This document shows positions 44,002 to 53,362 of a stretch of DNA of 64,000 nucleotides, piece after piece. This DNA comes from Enterococcus_E cecorum_C. Its GTDB lineage: Bacteria; Bacillota; Bacilli; Lactobacillales; Enterococcaceae. The translations under genes and the position numbers were made by a program. Where the stretch lies: assembly GCF_052119425.1 (NCBI RefSeq), contig NZ_JBQKFH010000011.1, positions 3,155 through 67,154 of the forward strand, given 5' to 3'. The notes under the pieces were generated by a model. It made no database searches. It worked only from the letters and a program-made list of their open reading frames with translations, and was not told where the DNA came from. Numbering within the stretch: position 1 is the first letter of the stretch; each line of letters opens with the position of its first letter.

Positions 44002-45993
44002 ATGAAAGCACAACACATACGACCTACTACCAGTACAACAGCAGGTATTCTATTAGCCTTAGGGATTGTTTATGGAGACATTGGTACTAGTCCACTTTAT
44101 GTAATGAAAGAAATTATCCATGGCAATCAAGGAATTATTAGTCGTCCATTTATCTTTGGCGTTATTTCACTTATTTTTTGGACGGTTACTTTGCTTACCA
44201 CTGTCAAATATGTATTTCTCGCTTTAAAAGCAGACAATCATGGTGAAGGTGGCATCTTTTCTTTATACACACTCTTACGCAAGCAAAAAAAATGGTTAAT
44301 CGTCCCGGCTATGATTGGTGGTGCCGCTATTTTAGCAGACGGGATACTAACTCCTGCAGTAACCGTTACTTCAGCCGTTGAAGGGTTAAAAGGACTCCCT
44401 ATGCTGAGCTCATTTTTTGACCTTCATCAGCAAGGAATTTTATTGATTACACTAGGTATTTTAATGTTTTTATTTTTCATTCAACAATTTGGAACAGACA
44501 TTGTAGGTAAAGCCTTTGGTCCAGTTATGTTATTATGGTTTAGTTTTCTAGGCATATGTGGTTTATTACAAATCAGCCATGATGTTAGTATCTTAACCGC
44601 CATTCATCCTAAATATGCCTGGGATTTACTATTCTATCGTCCGGAAAATCATCTGGGTATTTTTATTTTAGGAAGTGTTTTTCTGGCAACGACGGGTGCA
44701 GAAGCTTTATACTCTGATATGGGACATGTTGGTAAAAATAATATTCGGCTAAGTTGGCCTTTTGTTTTCATCTGTTTGCAATTGAACTACATGGGACAAG
44801 CAAATTGGATCTTACAACATGCGCAACATTTACAGATGGAAAATCCCTTTTTTGCTATGGTACCTGAACACGCACGCTTAATAGCGATTATTTTAGCAAC
44901 CCTAGCTGCCATCATTGCTTCACAAGCATTAATTACTGGTTCATTTACTTTAGTTTCTGAAGCAATTAAATTAAAATTACTACCTAAATTACAAATTCGT
45001 TATCCTGGAAAAAGTATTGGGCAAATGTATATTCCTACAGTAAATTGGTTGTTATTAATTGGCTGCAGTGGCATTGTTTTAGGATTTCAAACATCTAGTC
45101 GCATGGAAGCAGCTTATGGATTAGCCATTACGGTAACAATGTTGATGACTACTATTTTGCTTTACCAATTTTTACTAGTTAAGCACGTGTATAAAGTATT
45201 TGCATTCATCGTATTTTTATTTTTCACTAGTATTGAAAGTATTTTCTTACTGGCCAGTCTCGTAAAATTTATTCATGGTGGCTTTGTTGCTGTCTTATTG
45301 GCATTATTTATTTTAAGCATCATGTATATCTGGTATCAAAGTAATGAAATTCAAGAACAAAATATTCGTGCAGTCAACCTAAAAGACTATTTACCTCAAC
45401 TTAAGCAATTAACTACAGATGAGTCTATTCCGACTTATCAAACCAATCTGGTCTTTTTGGTTCCTCAACTGCAAGGTGAAAAAATTGCACAACAATATCT
45501 TTACTCTATTCTTGATAAAAAAGTCAAGCGAGCAAAAGTTTATTGGTTCGTCAGTGTTGTCGTTACTGATGAGCCGTATACAAAAAAATATGCTATTGAT
45601 ATGATGGGAACTAATTTTGTAGTCAAAGTACAGCTATTTTTAGGGTTCCGCGTGGCTCAGGAAGTCAATATTTACTTACGCCAAATTATCCAAGAGCTAA
45701 TGGATCAAAAACGATTACCAGAGCAACCACAAAAATACTCACTCACTCCTGGAAGAAAAGTGGGTGACTTCCGCTTTGTACTCATTCGCGAGGAATTATC
45801 TAATTTGACCACCTTATCACGTTGGCAAAGACAAATCATGCAAACAAGGCTTTTAATCAAAAAGTTTACCGTCGCACCAGAAAAATGGTTTGGTTTACAG
45901 TATAGCGATGTGGTTCATGAAACAATTCCATTAAATGTAGGTAAAAAAAGAAAAATTTATCTAGAAGAATGTTTATTTGCTAAAAAAGGATAA
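44002..45993 (+). CDS. kup: Kup-family potassium transporter
   Basis: The 663-residue protein begins MKAQHIRPTTSTTAGILLAL and has the family motif GIVYGDIGTSPLYV at about 20-33, twelve membrane segments and a cytoplasmic C-terminal region of about 210 residues. It takes up potassium with protons. The ATG is the only candidate ahead of the conserved motif yet lacks a Shine-Dalgarno sequence, which points to regulation in the leader. It is monocistronic with a strong terminator. Confidence 0.95.
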   Translation: MKAQHIRPTTSTTAGILLALGIVYGDIGTSPLYVMKEIIHGNQGIISRPFIFGVISLIFWTVTLLTTVKYVFLALKADNHGEGGIFSLYTLLRKQKKWLIVPAMIGGAAILADGILTPAVTVTSAVEGLKGLPMLSSFFDLHQQGILLITLGILMFLFFIQQFGTDIVGKAFGPVMLLWFSFLGICGLLQISHDVSILTAIHPKYAWDLLFYRPENHLGIFILGSVFLATTGAEALYSDMGHVGKNNIRLSWPFVFICLQLNYMGQANWILQHAQHLQMENPFFAMVPEHARLIAIILATLAAIIASQALITGSFTLVSEAIKLKLLPKLQIRYPGKSIGQMYIPTVNWLLLIGCSGIVLGFQTSSRMEAAYGLAITVTMLMTTILLYQFLLVKHVYKVFAFIVFLFFTSIESIFLLASLVKFIHGGFVAVLLALFILSIMYIWYQSNEIQEQNIRAVNLKDYLPQLKQLTTDESIPTYQTNLVFLVPQLQGEKIAQQYLYSILDKKVKRAKVYWFVSVVVTDEPYTKKYAIDMMGTNFVVKVQLFLGFRVAQEVNIYLRQIIQELMDQKRLPEQPQKYSLTPGRKVGDFRFVLIREELSNLTTLSRWQRQIMQTRLLIKKFTVAPEKWFGLQYSDVVHETIPLNVGKKRKIYLEECLFAKKG

Positions 45994-46003
45994 TTCGCTA
46001 TTT

Positions 46004-46047
46004 CTCACCCTAGCAAGGAGCAAAATTTTCTTGCTAGGGTGCTTTTT
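46004..46047 (+). terminator. kup terminator
   Basis: CACCCTAGCAAG / CTTGCTAGGGTG is a perfect 12-bp stem followed by CTTTTTT. Confidence 0.9.
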
Positions 46048-46649
46048 TATTTACCCGTGATTGCCCATTGAATCAGTTGTGCCTGTGATGTGTGTAACTG
46101 ATAATCTACAATCGTCACACTCGCATTAGGTAGTAAACCATCTTTACGAAAATCAGCGATACCATTCCCTAATAAACATTGAATTAACAACGTCAAATGA
46201 ACACCATGACCGGCTATTAGCACATGACCATCTGGAAAACGTCTTGCTAACTCATCAACAACAGCCTTACCACGAGCGAAAACTTCTTCATAAGATTCCA
46301 TCTGATAGTCTGCAGTCGGAAAAGCTTCCGGATGATCACGATAAAGTTGGCGGGTTTCTTGTGGGACTTCTTCAAACAAGATTCCTTCCCAATCGCCAAA
46401 ATAAAACTCACGCAAACGTTCATCGACCACATATTGCTGCGGATTGACGGCTAATTGTAAAGTCGTTTGCGCACGAAATTGAGGCGATACATAAATAGCC
46501 GCAAAATCTATCCCTTCAAAAAAAGGACGTAATCTTTTGGTTTGTTCGATGCCTTCTGGTGTTAACGGCGAATCCACACGCCCCCCATTAAAGCGCCGTT
46601 GTTCATTAATTTCAGTAATACCATGTCGTAAAAAATAAAATCTTGTCAT
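46047..46649 (-). CDS. Histidine phosphatase family protein (GpmB-like)
   Basis: The 200-residue protein starts MTRFYFLRHGITEINEQRRF, with the RHG motif whose histidine is phosphorylated, and has LREFYFGDWEGILFEEVP and VLIAGHGVHLTLLI later. These enzymes dephosphorylate sugars, nucleotides or cobalamin precursors; the family is broad and the substrate is open. It is separated from dtpT by about 225 bases with no gene. Confidence 0.9.
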   Translation of the reverse strand: MTRFYFLRHGITEINEQRRFNGGRVDSPLTPEGIEQTKRLRPFFEGIDFAAIYVSPQFRAQTTLQLAVNPQQYVVDERLREFYFGDWEGILFEEVPQETRQLYRDHPEAFPTADYQMESYEEVFARGKAVVDELARRFPDGHVLIAGHGVHLTLLIQCLLGNGIADFRKDGLLPNASVTIVDYQLHTSQAQLIQWAITGK

Positions 46650-46835
46650 ACTTACACTCTTTTCTTCGCTGTTTTTCTTTTATGATACAAGAGTTTGCTT
46701 TTATTGACCAGTCTTTGCTCCTTTTGAATTGATGTATCGATAAAGTTCGATAGAGAATCTACCTGCTTTGCCTGGTGCTGAAAGTATTCGTTCGATACAC
46801 ATCGGACGTTTTGATATGTATCGTAAATAATAAAA

Positions 46836-46874
46836 AATGCCGTTCTCACGTGATTGCGAGAATGGCATTTTATT
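46836..46874 (-). terminator. dtpT terminator
   Basis: AAAATGCCATTCTCG / GAGAACGGCATTTTT stem (minus strand) just after the dtpT stop codon. Confidence 0.8.
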
Positions 46875-46875
46875 T

Positions 46876-48339
46876 TTAATGAATATTTCCCATTAATTTT
46901 TGGATAGGTTTGCGATTGAAGTACAGGATAATTCCGGCAATCACCGCAACCGCACCGACAATCCCGTAATAAGCGGACTCGGTTTGCGGGGTATAAAAGC
47001 GAGCAATTTGCGCATTGATGACTTGTGAAGATGCATCAGCCAATAACCAAATCGCTAAAGTTTGCGCTTCAAAGGCTTTTGGTGCTAATTTAGTCGTTAC
47101 GGATAAACCAACTGGAGATAGACACATTTCCCCCGCAATCATAATGAAGAAGCTACCGATTAACCATAATGGACTGACGCGACCTTCTACGCCATAAAGC
47201 ATCCCTGGTAACATTAATAGCACAAAAGAAAGACCGGCTAAGACTAAACCAATTGAGAATTTCACAACGGTTGATGGTTGTTTCTTGCCCATTTTAGACC
47301 ATAACCACACAAAGAACGGTGTCATTAACACAACGAATAATGGGTTGAGCGTTTGATACCAACTAGCTGGAATGGTAAAGCCAAAGAAAGTTGCTTGGGT
47401 TCTTTCACTAGCAAATAAAGCTAAAATGGATGAGCCTTGTTCTTCTAAGGACCAGAAAATAATCGCCGCAAGAAATAGTGGGATATAAGCACGTACCTTT
47501 GATTTTTCCTCGGCAGTCACTTCATCAGAAACTAACATACGAGTAAAGTAGATAATCGGAATCGCAATCCCCACCACGCTGACAAAGTTCACAAAGAAAT
47601 CAATCGTTAGCACCCCTAAAGCATAGGCACCGACAAAAATAACTAAGACGGCTACAATTAATAGCGCAATGGTACGAAATACTTTTTGACGCTCGGTACC
47701 TTCAATTGGATTCGTTGGCTGAGTCGCAATGCCGTTTAATGTAGATTTGCCTTGGAAGTAGTAAACTAAAAGTCCGATAAACATCCCTACCGCAGCAATC
47801 CCAAAGCCTAGATGATAGCTGTAGCCTTGACCGACTGTTCCGACAATAATCGGGGCAAGTAGCGAACCGATATTAATGCCCATATAAAAAATCGAAAAAC
47901 CTGCATCGCGGCGTAAATCTTCTTTAGAGTATAGATGACCTACCATACCTGAAACATTGGCCTTAAGCATCCCGGTACCGATGACGATTAAAATCATTGA
48001 AACGAAAAGGCCAATCACAGCTAATGGTAAAGCCAAGACGATATGACCAAACATGATAAATACGCCACCGTAAAAGACGGTCTTATGCGAACCAAATAGT
48101 CGGTCTGATAACCAACCACCTAAAATACTAGACATATACACTAACGCACCGTAAACCGACATAATGGCTACGGCTGTTGATTTTGGTAATCCTAGACCGC
48201 CATTCGTGACTTGATCATACATGAAATACAGTAAAATCGCACGCATCCCATAATATGAAAATCGTTCCCACATCTCCGTGAAGAACAAGGTGGCGAGTCC
48301 TCTAGGTTGACCTAAAAAAGTTTTTTCTTCGTTTTGCAT
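46876..48339 (-). CDS. dtpT: Di-/tripeptide proton symporter, POT family
   Basis: The 487-residue protein has about 14 membrane segments and the POT signature FFTEMWERFSYYGMRAILLY near the N-terminus, then the second PTR2 motif GFSIFYMGINIGSL. It imports di- and tripeptides with protons. AGGAGG lies six bases before the ATG at 48339. A TATAAT on the minus strand at 48421-48426 is the probable -10. Confidence 0.93.
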   Translation of the reverse strand: MQNEEKTFLGQPRGLATLFFTEMWERFSYYGMRAILLYFMYDQVTNGGLGLPKSTAVAIMSVYGALVYMSSILGGWLSDRLFGSHKTVFYGGVFIMFGHIVLALPLAVIGLFVSMILIVIGTGMLKANVSGMVGHLYSKEDLRRDAGFSIFYMGINIGSLLAPIIVGTVGQGYSYHLGFGIAAVGMFIGLLVYYFQGKSTLNGIATQPTNPIEGTERQKVFRTIALLIVAVLVIFVGAYALGVLTIDFFVNFVSVVGIAIPIIYFTRMLVSDEVTAEEKSKVRAYIPLFLAAIIFWSLEEQGSSILALFASERTQATFFGFTIPASWYQTLNPLFVVLMTPFFVWLWSKMGKKQPSTVVKFSIGLVLAGLSFVLLMLPGMLYGVEGRVSPLWLIGSFFIMIAGEMCLSPVGLSVTTKLAPKAFEAQTLAIWLLADASSQVINAQIARFYTPQTESAYYGIVGAVAVIAGIILYFNRKPIQKLMGNIH

Positions 48340-48688
48340 CGAAGACCTCCTATACAATAATTATGTACTGACTGTTTAGATTCAGCCAAATAAAAAAAGA
48401 CAATAAATATTTTACCCCTAATTATAGTGTTATGTAATAAAAAAGAGAATATCTTAATTTATCACAACTTGCATCTCGAAAAATTTCTATTAATTTTATT
48501 GTATAGACATTTTTATATGAAAGAAAATTATTTTTTATCATAATTTATTCATTTTTATTCGAGATATTTTTAATAATTAATATCCTATACCAAATATTAG
48601 TTATTTATTACACTTGTTTTCTTAATAGTCTGACAATTGAAAGCCTTTCGAATATACAAAACATCTGAAATTTTATAAATCGTTGCAA
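48340..48688. other. AT-rich region upstream of dtpT
   Basis: No gene is present. Apart from a probable dtpT -10 at 48421-48426 (minus strand) I see no clear element in this very AT-rich stretch. Confidence 0.4.
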
Positions 48689-48738
48689 CTATTCATCCAA
48701 CGTAAATTTTTCGTTGCATAATCGTTGGATAAAAATAG
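48689..48738. repeat. Inverted repeat with CGTTG motifs
   Basis: CTATT-C-ATCCAACG (48689-48702) pairs with CGTTGGAT-AAA-AATAG (48723-48738), enclosing TCGTTGCAT. The motif CGTTGCA also occurs beside it (48681) and in the terminator at 48770. It is a possible folded RNA or protein site of unknown role. Confidence 0.4.
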
Positions 48739-48769
48739 TGGGAATTGACCGAAAATCCTTATACGACGC

Positions 48770-48806
48770 AAAAAAATCGTTGCACCCGAAAATGCAACGA
48801 TTTTTT
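48770..48806 (-). terminator. cydABDC operon terminator
   Basis: AAAAATCGTTGCA / TGCAACGATTTTT is a 13-bp stem with nine-base loop and T-runs on both sides, 75 bases after the cydC stop. Confidence 0.85.
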
Positions 48807-48835
48807 ATGATTATTATGAAACGAGCTTTTTTACC

Positions 48836-48904
48836 ATCCGATTTTCTCAGCGGTAGGTAAACACACGAATTTCTTCATGTCTAAACGAGCTGGTTCACAA
48901 CCTT
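48836..48904 (-). repeat. Dispersed modular repeat, copy R5, overlapping cydC
   Basis: The minus strand reads AAGGTTGTGAACCAGCTCG, then GAAGAAATTCGTGTG and TTACCTACCGCTGAGAAAAT, the first half of R1. The beginning lies inside cydC and encodes its last residues KVVNQLV and stop codon. Confidence 0.6.
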
Positions 48905-50635
48905 TCCTTCATCTATGGCTTTGAGTTGTTGGAAGCGTGCGTTGTTTTGGGCTAAGGCAGCGGGGGTTCCAGACATTTCTAGGCGGCCATCTTCAATGAA
49001 AATGACGCGGTCCATGATTTCGATTCCTTGTAGATGGTGGGTAATCCAAATCACGGTCTTATCTTGCAGCTGACTAAAGAACGTATCGATTAAGGCTTGC
49101 TCAGTTAATGGATCAAGGCCGACAGTTGGTTCATCGAGTAAAACAATCGGGGTATCTTGTAATAAAATACGTGCTAAAGCCATTCGATGACGCTCTCCAC
49201 CTGAAAAACGCAAGCCAGCTTCATCCACCATGGTATGTAATCCTTCTGGCAATTGTTCGACTAATTTTTTCAAACCAACTCGTTCTAGCACTTGCCAAAC
49301 TTCTTCTTCACTCTTATTCGTGTTTGCCATACGGACATTATTTAAAATCGTCGTATGGAATAAATAAGGTGCTTGCTGAATGACGCTGATGTAATGACTC
49401 ATCGCATCACCAAACTGATAAGTCGGCACACCACCAAGCGTTAACAGTCCATTTTGCGGTTTCAAATCTCCGCGAATCAAACTAGCCAACGTACTCTTCC
49501 CTGAGCCACTCTTACCTAAAATCGCAATTTTTTCACCTGGTTCAATCGTTAAGTCCAAGCGATCCAAAACAAGATGATGATCATAGCTAAAACTCAAATC
49601 CTCCACTTGAATACGTGTATCGGTCACTTCTATGGTTTTAGGTGCTTCATCAGGTGTTTCATCTAAGGCATTTAAACGATTGATGGAATCTTTATAGACA
49701 TTGCTTTCTTGCATCGCTTCAGGTAACACCACAAAAGCATCCACCACTGGAAAAGCACTTAATACAAAAGCCGCAATCCAGTTCGCTGCGCCCCCATGAT
49801 TTCCGACAAAACGCTGCGAAGTCCAAACGATTAAACCAATCACGACAAAACTATAAATCAATTGGAATAAGACCTGCACTCGTCTGTTAAAGAGGCGTTT
49901 TTGATCTTGCACTTGATAGAGTTCTTGCTCGACTTGTAAATGCGTATCGACATACTCACTTCCACGTTGACTGAAAATCCAATCCGCAACACCTAGCACA
50001 TTATCGGTCAAATCCGTATATAATTCTGTTTTAAGCGTTTTTTCTCTTTCTTGGCGCGCCCCATTGACAACCACGGACCAAACAGGCAAAACAATAACCA
50101 AGATAAAGAGCAACAAGGCTAAATACAAGGCAAAAAAGATAGAGAACATACCGACTGCGATGACGATAAAGGCATATAAAATCAAGGCAATAATCAATGG
50201 GAAAATCGTCCGCAAATAAAGGTTTTGAATATATTGAATGTCTTCTGCTAATAAGCCCAAAATATCTCCCATACGATACTTTTGCTTAAAGACCATCGCA
50301 TCTTTTTCTAAAGTATGGTACAGTTTGCGACGAAGTTTAGAGGTCATCTTCAATACCCAGTTATGACTCGTTAAACGTTCGATATAGCGAAAGACCGGAC
50401 GACTCACCCCAAAGGCCCGCGTTAAGACAATCGGCACATAAACCAGTAAAATATTTTCCGGTAATGAAGCCGACTTACTAATTAAGTATCCTGAGTTGAA
50501 CATTAAAGCGCCGGCACTAAAGAACGTACAAAATCCTAAGAAAATTGCCAACATCAAAGGTGCTTTATAACGTTGAAGGTATGGTTTAACCCAGGTATCC
50601 TTTTCAAAAGCTTTTAGGATAGGAATTTTAGACAT
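48881..50635 (-). CDS. cydC: Thiol reductant ABC exporter subunit CydC
   Basis: With CydD it forms the heterodimeric ABC exporter of cysteine/glutathione needed to assemble cytochrome bd. The 584-residue protein has six membrane segments, Walker A GKSGSGKST and signature LRFSGGERHRMALARIL, with LLDEPT after it. The ATG six bases after GAGGTG (50635) is used; it overlaps the cydD stop. The last few codons (KVVNQLV) come from the dispersed repeat, so the natural C-terminus was probably altered. Confidence 0.92.
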   Translation of the reverse strand: MSKIPILKAFEKDTWVKPYLQRYKAPLMLAIFLGFCTFFSAGALMFNSGYLISKSASLPENILLVYVPIVLTRAFGVSRPVFRYIERLTSHNWVLKMTSKLRRKLYHTLEKDAMVFKQKYRMGDILGLLAEDIQYIQNLYLRTIFPLIIALILYAFIVIAVGMFSIFFALYLALLLFILVIVLPVWSVVVNGARQEREKTLKTELYTDLTDNVLGVADWIFSQRGSEYVDTHLQVEQELYQVQDQKRLFNRRVQVLFQLIYSFVVIGLIVWTSQRFVGNHGGAANWIAAFVLSAFPVVDAFVVLPEAMQESNVYKDSINRLNALDETPDEAPKTIEVTDTRIQVEDLSFSYDHHLVLDRLDLTIEPGEKIAILGKSGSGKSTLASLIRGDLKPQNGLLTLGGVPTYQFGDAMSHYISVIQQAPYLFHTTILNNVRMANTNKSEEEVWQVLERVGLKKLVEQLPEGLHTMVDEAGLRFSGGERHRMALARILLQDTPIVLLDEPTVGLDPLTEQALIDTFFSQLQDKTVIWITHHLQGIEIMDRVIFIEDGRLEMSGTPAALAQNNARFQQLKAIDEGKVVNQLV

Positions 50636-52349
50636 GACGTTCACCTCGCATTTTCTTCGTTAGTTCAAAGAAGGCGCCCCGTTTTTCGGTTAATTCGTTA
50701 AAGGTTCCCGCCTCGACTAATTTTCCTTCTTCTAAGACTAAAATATAATCCATTTGGTGCATCCAGTGCATACGGTGAGTCGCAAAAAAGACCAAACGAT
50801 TTTCCATTAGCGGTAACATCTGATTCTTTAATTCGACCTCGGTTTCAATATCCAAATGGGCAGTTGGTTCATCTAAAATCAACACTTTGCGATTCTTATC
50901 TAAAAAGGCCCGTGCTAAGGCAATTCGCTGTGCTTGACCCCCACTTAGACTCCGTGCCCCTTCACCGATTAAGGTATCCAAGCCATCTGGTAATTGGGCG
51001 AACAATTCGCTAAGCCCAGCAACTTCAATGGCTTGCATAATCGCCGCATCATCAGCTTCTGGTGTATAAAAGGCAATATTTTCTCGTAAACTTGCCCGGA
51101 AAACATAAGGATTTTGCGGAATATAAATCAACTGCTTTTGCCAATCTTCTTGTTTAAAGCTAGTCGTTTCTTCGCCATTAAAGAGAATCGAGCCTTGCTT
51201 AGGTGTTAAAAAGCCACTCATGACATTCATCAGCGTGGACTTCCCTGAACCACTCATCCCAATGACGCCAATTTTTTGGTAGCCACTTACTTGTAAATTC
51301 ACTGGTTGTAAGCCTGAGCCTTGACCATAATCAAAGGAAAGCTCACTTAAATCAAGCGTTGAGGATTCATTCCAAGGAGCAATGGCGATTTGTTCCACTT
51401 CATTTTCGGGTAATTCTAAAATTTCACGAATCGCTGTCATCGCATTTTTCCCATCTAAAGTCGCATGATAATCACTTGAAAAATCACGAACCGGCAAGAA
51501 ATATTCTGGTGCTAAAATAAGAACCGTCAATGCTGGGAATAATAAGATTTCCGCATTTAACAAACGCAAACCTAAAAAGACCGCCACAATCGCTACTGAT
51601 AATGTCGTAAAGAAATCTAAAGCAAAGGTGGACAAAATCGCAATCCTTAACGTAGACATGGTCGCTTTCCGGAATTGTTCACTGGTTTGATAGATGCCTT
51701 TTTCATAAGATTTACTCATGCCAAATAGTTTCAACGTATCAATCCCACGCAACGAATCGATGAAATGGTTCGATAAAATTTGGAAGGAACGATATTGACG
51801 GTCGGCCTTGGCTTGAGCAGCATATCCTAATACAATCATAAAAATGATAATTAATGGAAATACTAAAAGCAAAATCACGCCACTGACCCAGTCATAGTAA
51901 AAGACCACGACTAAAATCACCCAAGGCACAATCATCATATTCATCATCTTGGCTAAAATCAGATGTATATAATTTTCGACTTGACTGATACCATCTACGG
52001 TCATAGTCGTTACATTTCCCGTACCATGTGCTTGAACCACGGTAGGACCAAGTTTAAAGATTTTTTGCAATAATTGGGTACGTAGCTTTTTGGCTTGTTC
52101 TTGCGCATAATTATCTAAAAGTCGTTCACGCAAGTAAGTAATCACATGTCGAGCCATGAAAAATAGGAAAAAACCAAGCACGTAAAGTCCGACTTCTTTA
52201 AGTGTGTGACCTTCCCATAAATGAGTAATCGCCGCACTTAACATCCATGCTTGGCCAATGATAAAGATTGCTTGCAAGAAAGCAAATCCTGCAAGCAACC
52301 CAAACATTTGTCTAATTTTTTCAAGGCGCATAATTGCCTTATCTATCAT
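50628..52349 (-). CDS. cydD: Thiol reductant ABC exporter subunit CydD
   Basis: The 573-residue half-transporter has an N-terminal membrane domain and a C-terminal ATPase with Walker A GMSGSGKST, signature ARSLSGGQAQRIALARAFL and VLILDEPTAHLD. It partners CydC. Its ATG overlaps the cydB stop (ATGA), and its end overlaps cydC by eight bases, so cydB-cydD-cydC are translationally coupled. Confidence 0.92.
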   Translation of the reverse strand: MIDKAIMRLEKIRQMFGLLAGFAFLQAIFIIGQAWMLSAAITHLWEGHTLKEVGLYVLGFFLFFMARHVITYLRERLLDNYAQEQAKKLRTQLLQKIFKLGPTVVQAHGTGNVTTMTVDGISQVENYIHLILAKMMNMMIVPWVILVVVFYYDWVSGVILLLVFPLIIIFMIVLGYAAQAKADRQYRSFQILSNHFIDSLRGIDTLKLFGMSKSYEKGIYQTSEQFRKATMSTLRIAILSTFALDFFTTLSVAIVAVFLGLRLLNAEILLFPALTVLILAPEYFLPVRDFSSDYHATLDGKNAMTAIREILELPENEVEQIAIAPWNESSTLDLSELSFDYGQGSGLQPVNLQVSGYQKIGVIGMSGSGKSTLMNVMSGFLTPKQGSILFNGEETTSFKQEDWQKQLIYIPQNPYVFRASLRENIAFYTPEADDAAIMQAIEVAGLSELFAQLPDGLDTLIGEGARSLSGGQAQRIALARAFLDKNRKVLILDEPTAHLDIETEVELKNQMLPLMENRLVFFATHRMHWMHQMDYILVLEEGKLVEAGTFNELTEKRGAFFELTKKMRGERHV

Positions 52350-53362
52350 TCTTCATACCCCGCTACATCAGCAGTCACACGTTTTCTGAAGATATAGTAT
52401 GTCCAAGCAAAGTAAGCTAAGACAAATGGTAATAAAGTAATTGCGACAATACTCATAATCTTCAAGGTGTAAGGTGTTGAAGAAGCATTCTTAATCAATA
52501 AGTCAAATTTAGAACTGATTGAACTAATCATCACACGTGGGAATAAACCAGTAAATAGTAAAGCCACTAGTGAGACTAAAGTTAAACCACTGGCTAAAAA
52601 GGCTGCTAATTCTTTTCCTTTTAAGACTGAAATATTTGCAAAAACCGTTAATAACACGATTAACACCACTAAAGCTAAAGTTGTTGCAAAGTGTAGTTTA
52701 AAGAAGTCTGTTTGTAAGTATAATAGAATCGCAAATACGACTAAACCTGCGTAAAGTACGTAATATAAAACTTTCGCATAATCGCGCGCACGATGACGGA
52801 TTGGGCCATCTGTTTTTAGCGCGATATAGTTTAAGCCGTGTAAGTAGCAAAGTAAAGTTAAAGCAACGCCACCCACGATAGAGAAAATATTAAAGTAATC
52901 TGTAAAGTGAGCAGTCATATTTCCATTGGCATCTAAAGGCATTCCTTGAATCATGCTGATAAAGATAATCCCAAAGAAGAATGGCACGATAAAACTACCA
53001 ATCGTTAATGTCCAGTTCCAGAAATTCTTTTTACTTGGTTCGACTTTGTGACGGAATTCAAATGAAACCCCACGGATGATTAAACCAAATAAAATCGTGA
53101 ACAATAGTAGGTAATAACCACTGAACAATGAGGCATACCAGAAAGGAAATGACGCAAACATCGCTCCACCAGCAGTTAATAACCAAACTTCATTTCCATC
53201 CCAAACTGGGCCGATTGTCGCAACTAATTGATCTCTTTCTTTTTCATTTTTGGCTAATGTATGCATAGACATGCCCACACCATAGTCAAAACCTTCTAAA
53301 AAGAAATAACCTGAGAATAATACACCAATTAAGAAGAACCATAAAAGTTGTAAATTACTCAT
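52346..53362 (-). CDS. cydB: Cytochrome d ubiquinol oxidase subunit II
   Basis: CydB is the second core subunit of cytochrome bd. The 338-residue protein has eight or nine membrane segments and FFLIGVLFSGYFFLEGFDYG plus GPVWDGNEVWLLTAGGAMFA, both typical. The ATG at 53362 follows AAGGAGG, and the coding region overlaps cydA by eight bases. Confidence 0.96.
   Translation of the reverse strand: MSNLQLLWFFLIGVLFSGYFFLEGFDYGVGMSMHTLAKNEKERDQLVATIGPVWDGNEVWLLTAGGAMFASFPFWYASLFSGYYLLLFTILFGLIIRGVSFEFRHKVEPSKKNFWNWTLTIGSFIVPFFFGIIFISMIQGMPLDANGNMTAHFTDYFNIFSIVGGVALTLLCYLHGLNYIALKTDGPIRHRARDYAKVLYYVLYAGLVVFAILLYLQTDFFKLHFATTLALVVLIVLLTVFANISVLKGKELAAFLASGLTLVSLVALLFTGLFPRVMISSISSKFDLLIKNASSTPYTLKIMSIVAITLLPFVLAYFAWTYYIFRKRVTADVAGYEE

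Noticed and set aside
46652..46849. 65-codon frame between dtpT and the phosphatase gene
   Set aside because: It would start inside the dtpT terminator and has no ribosome binding site.
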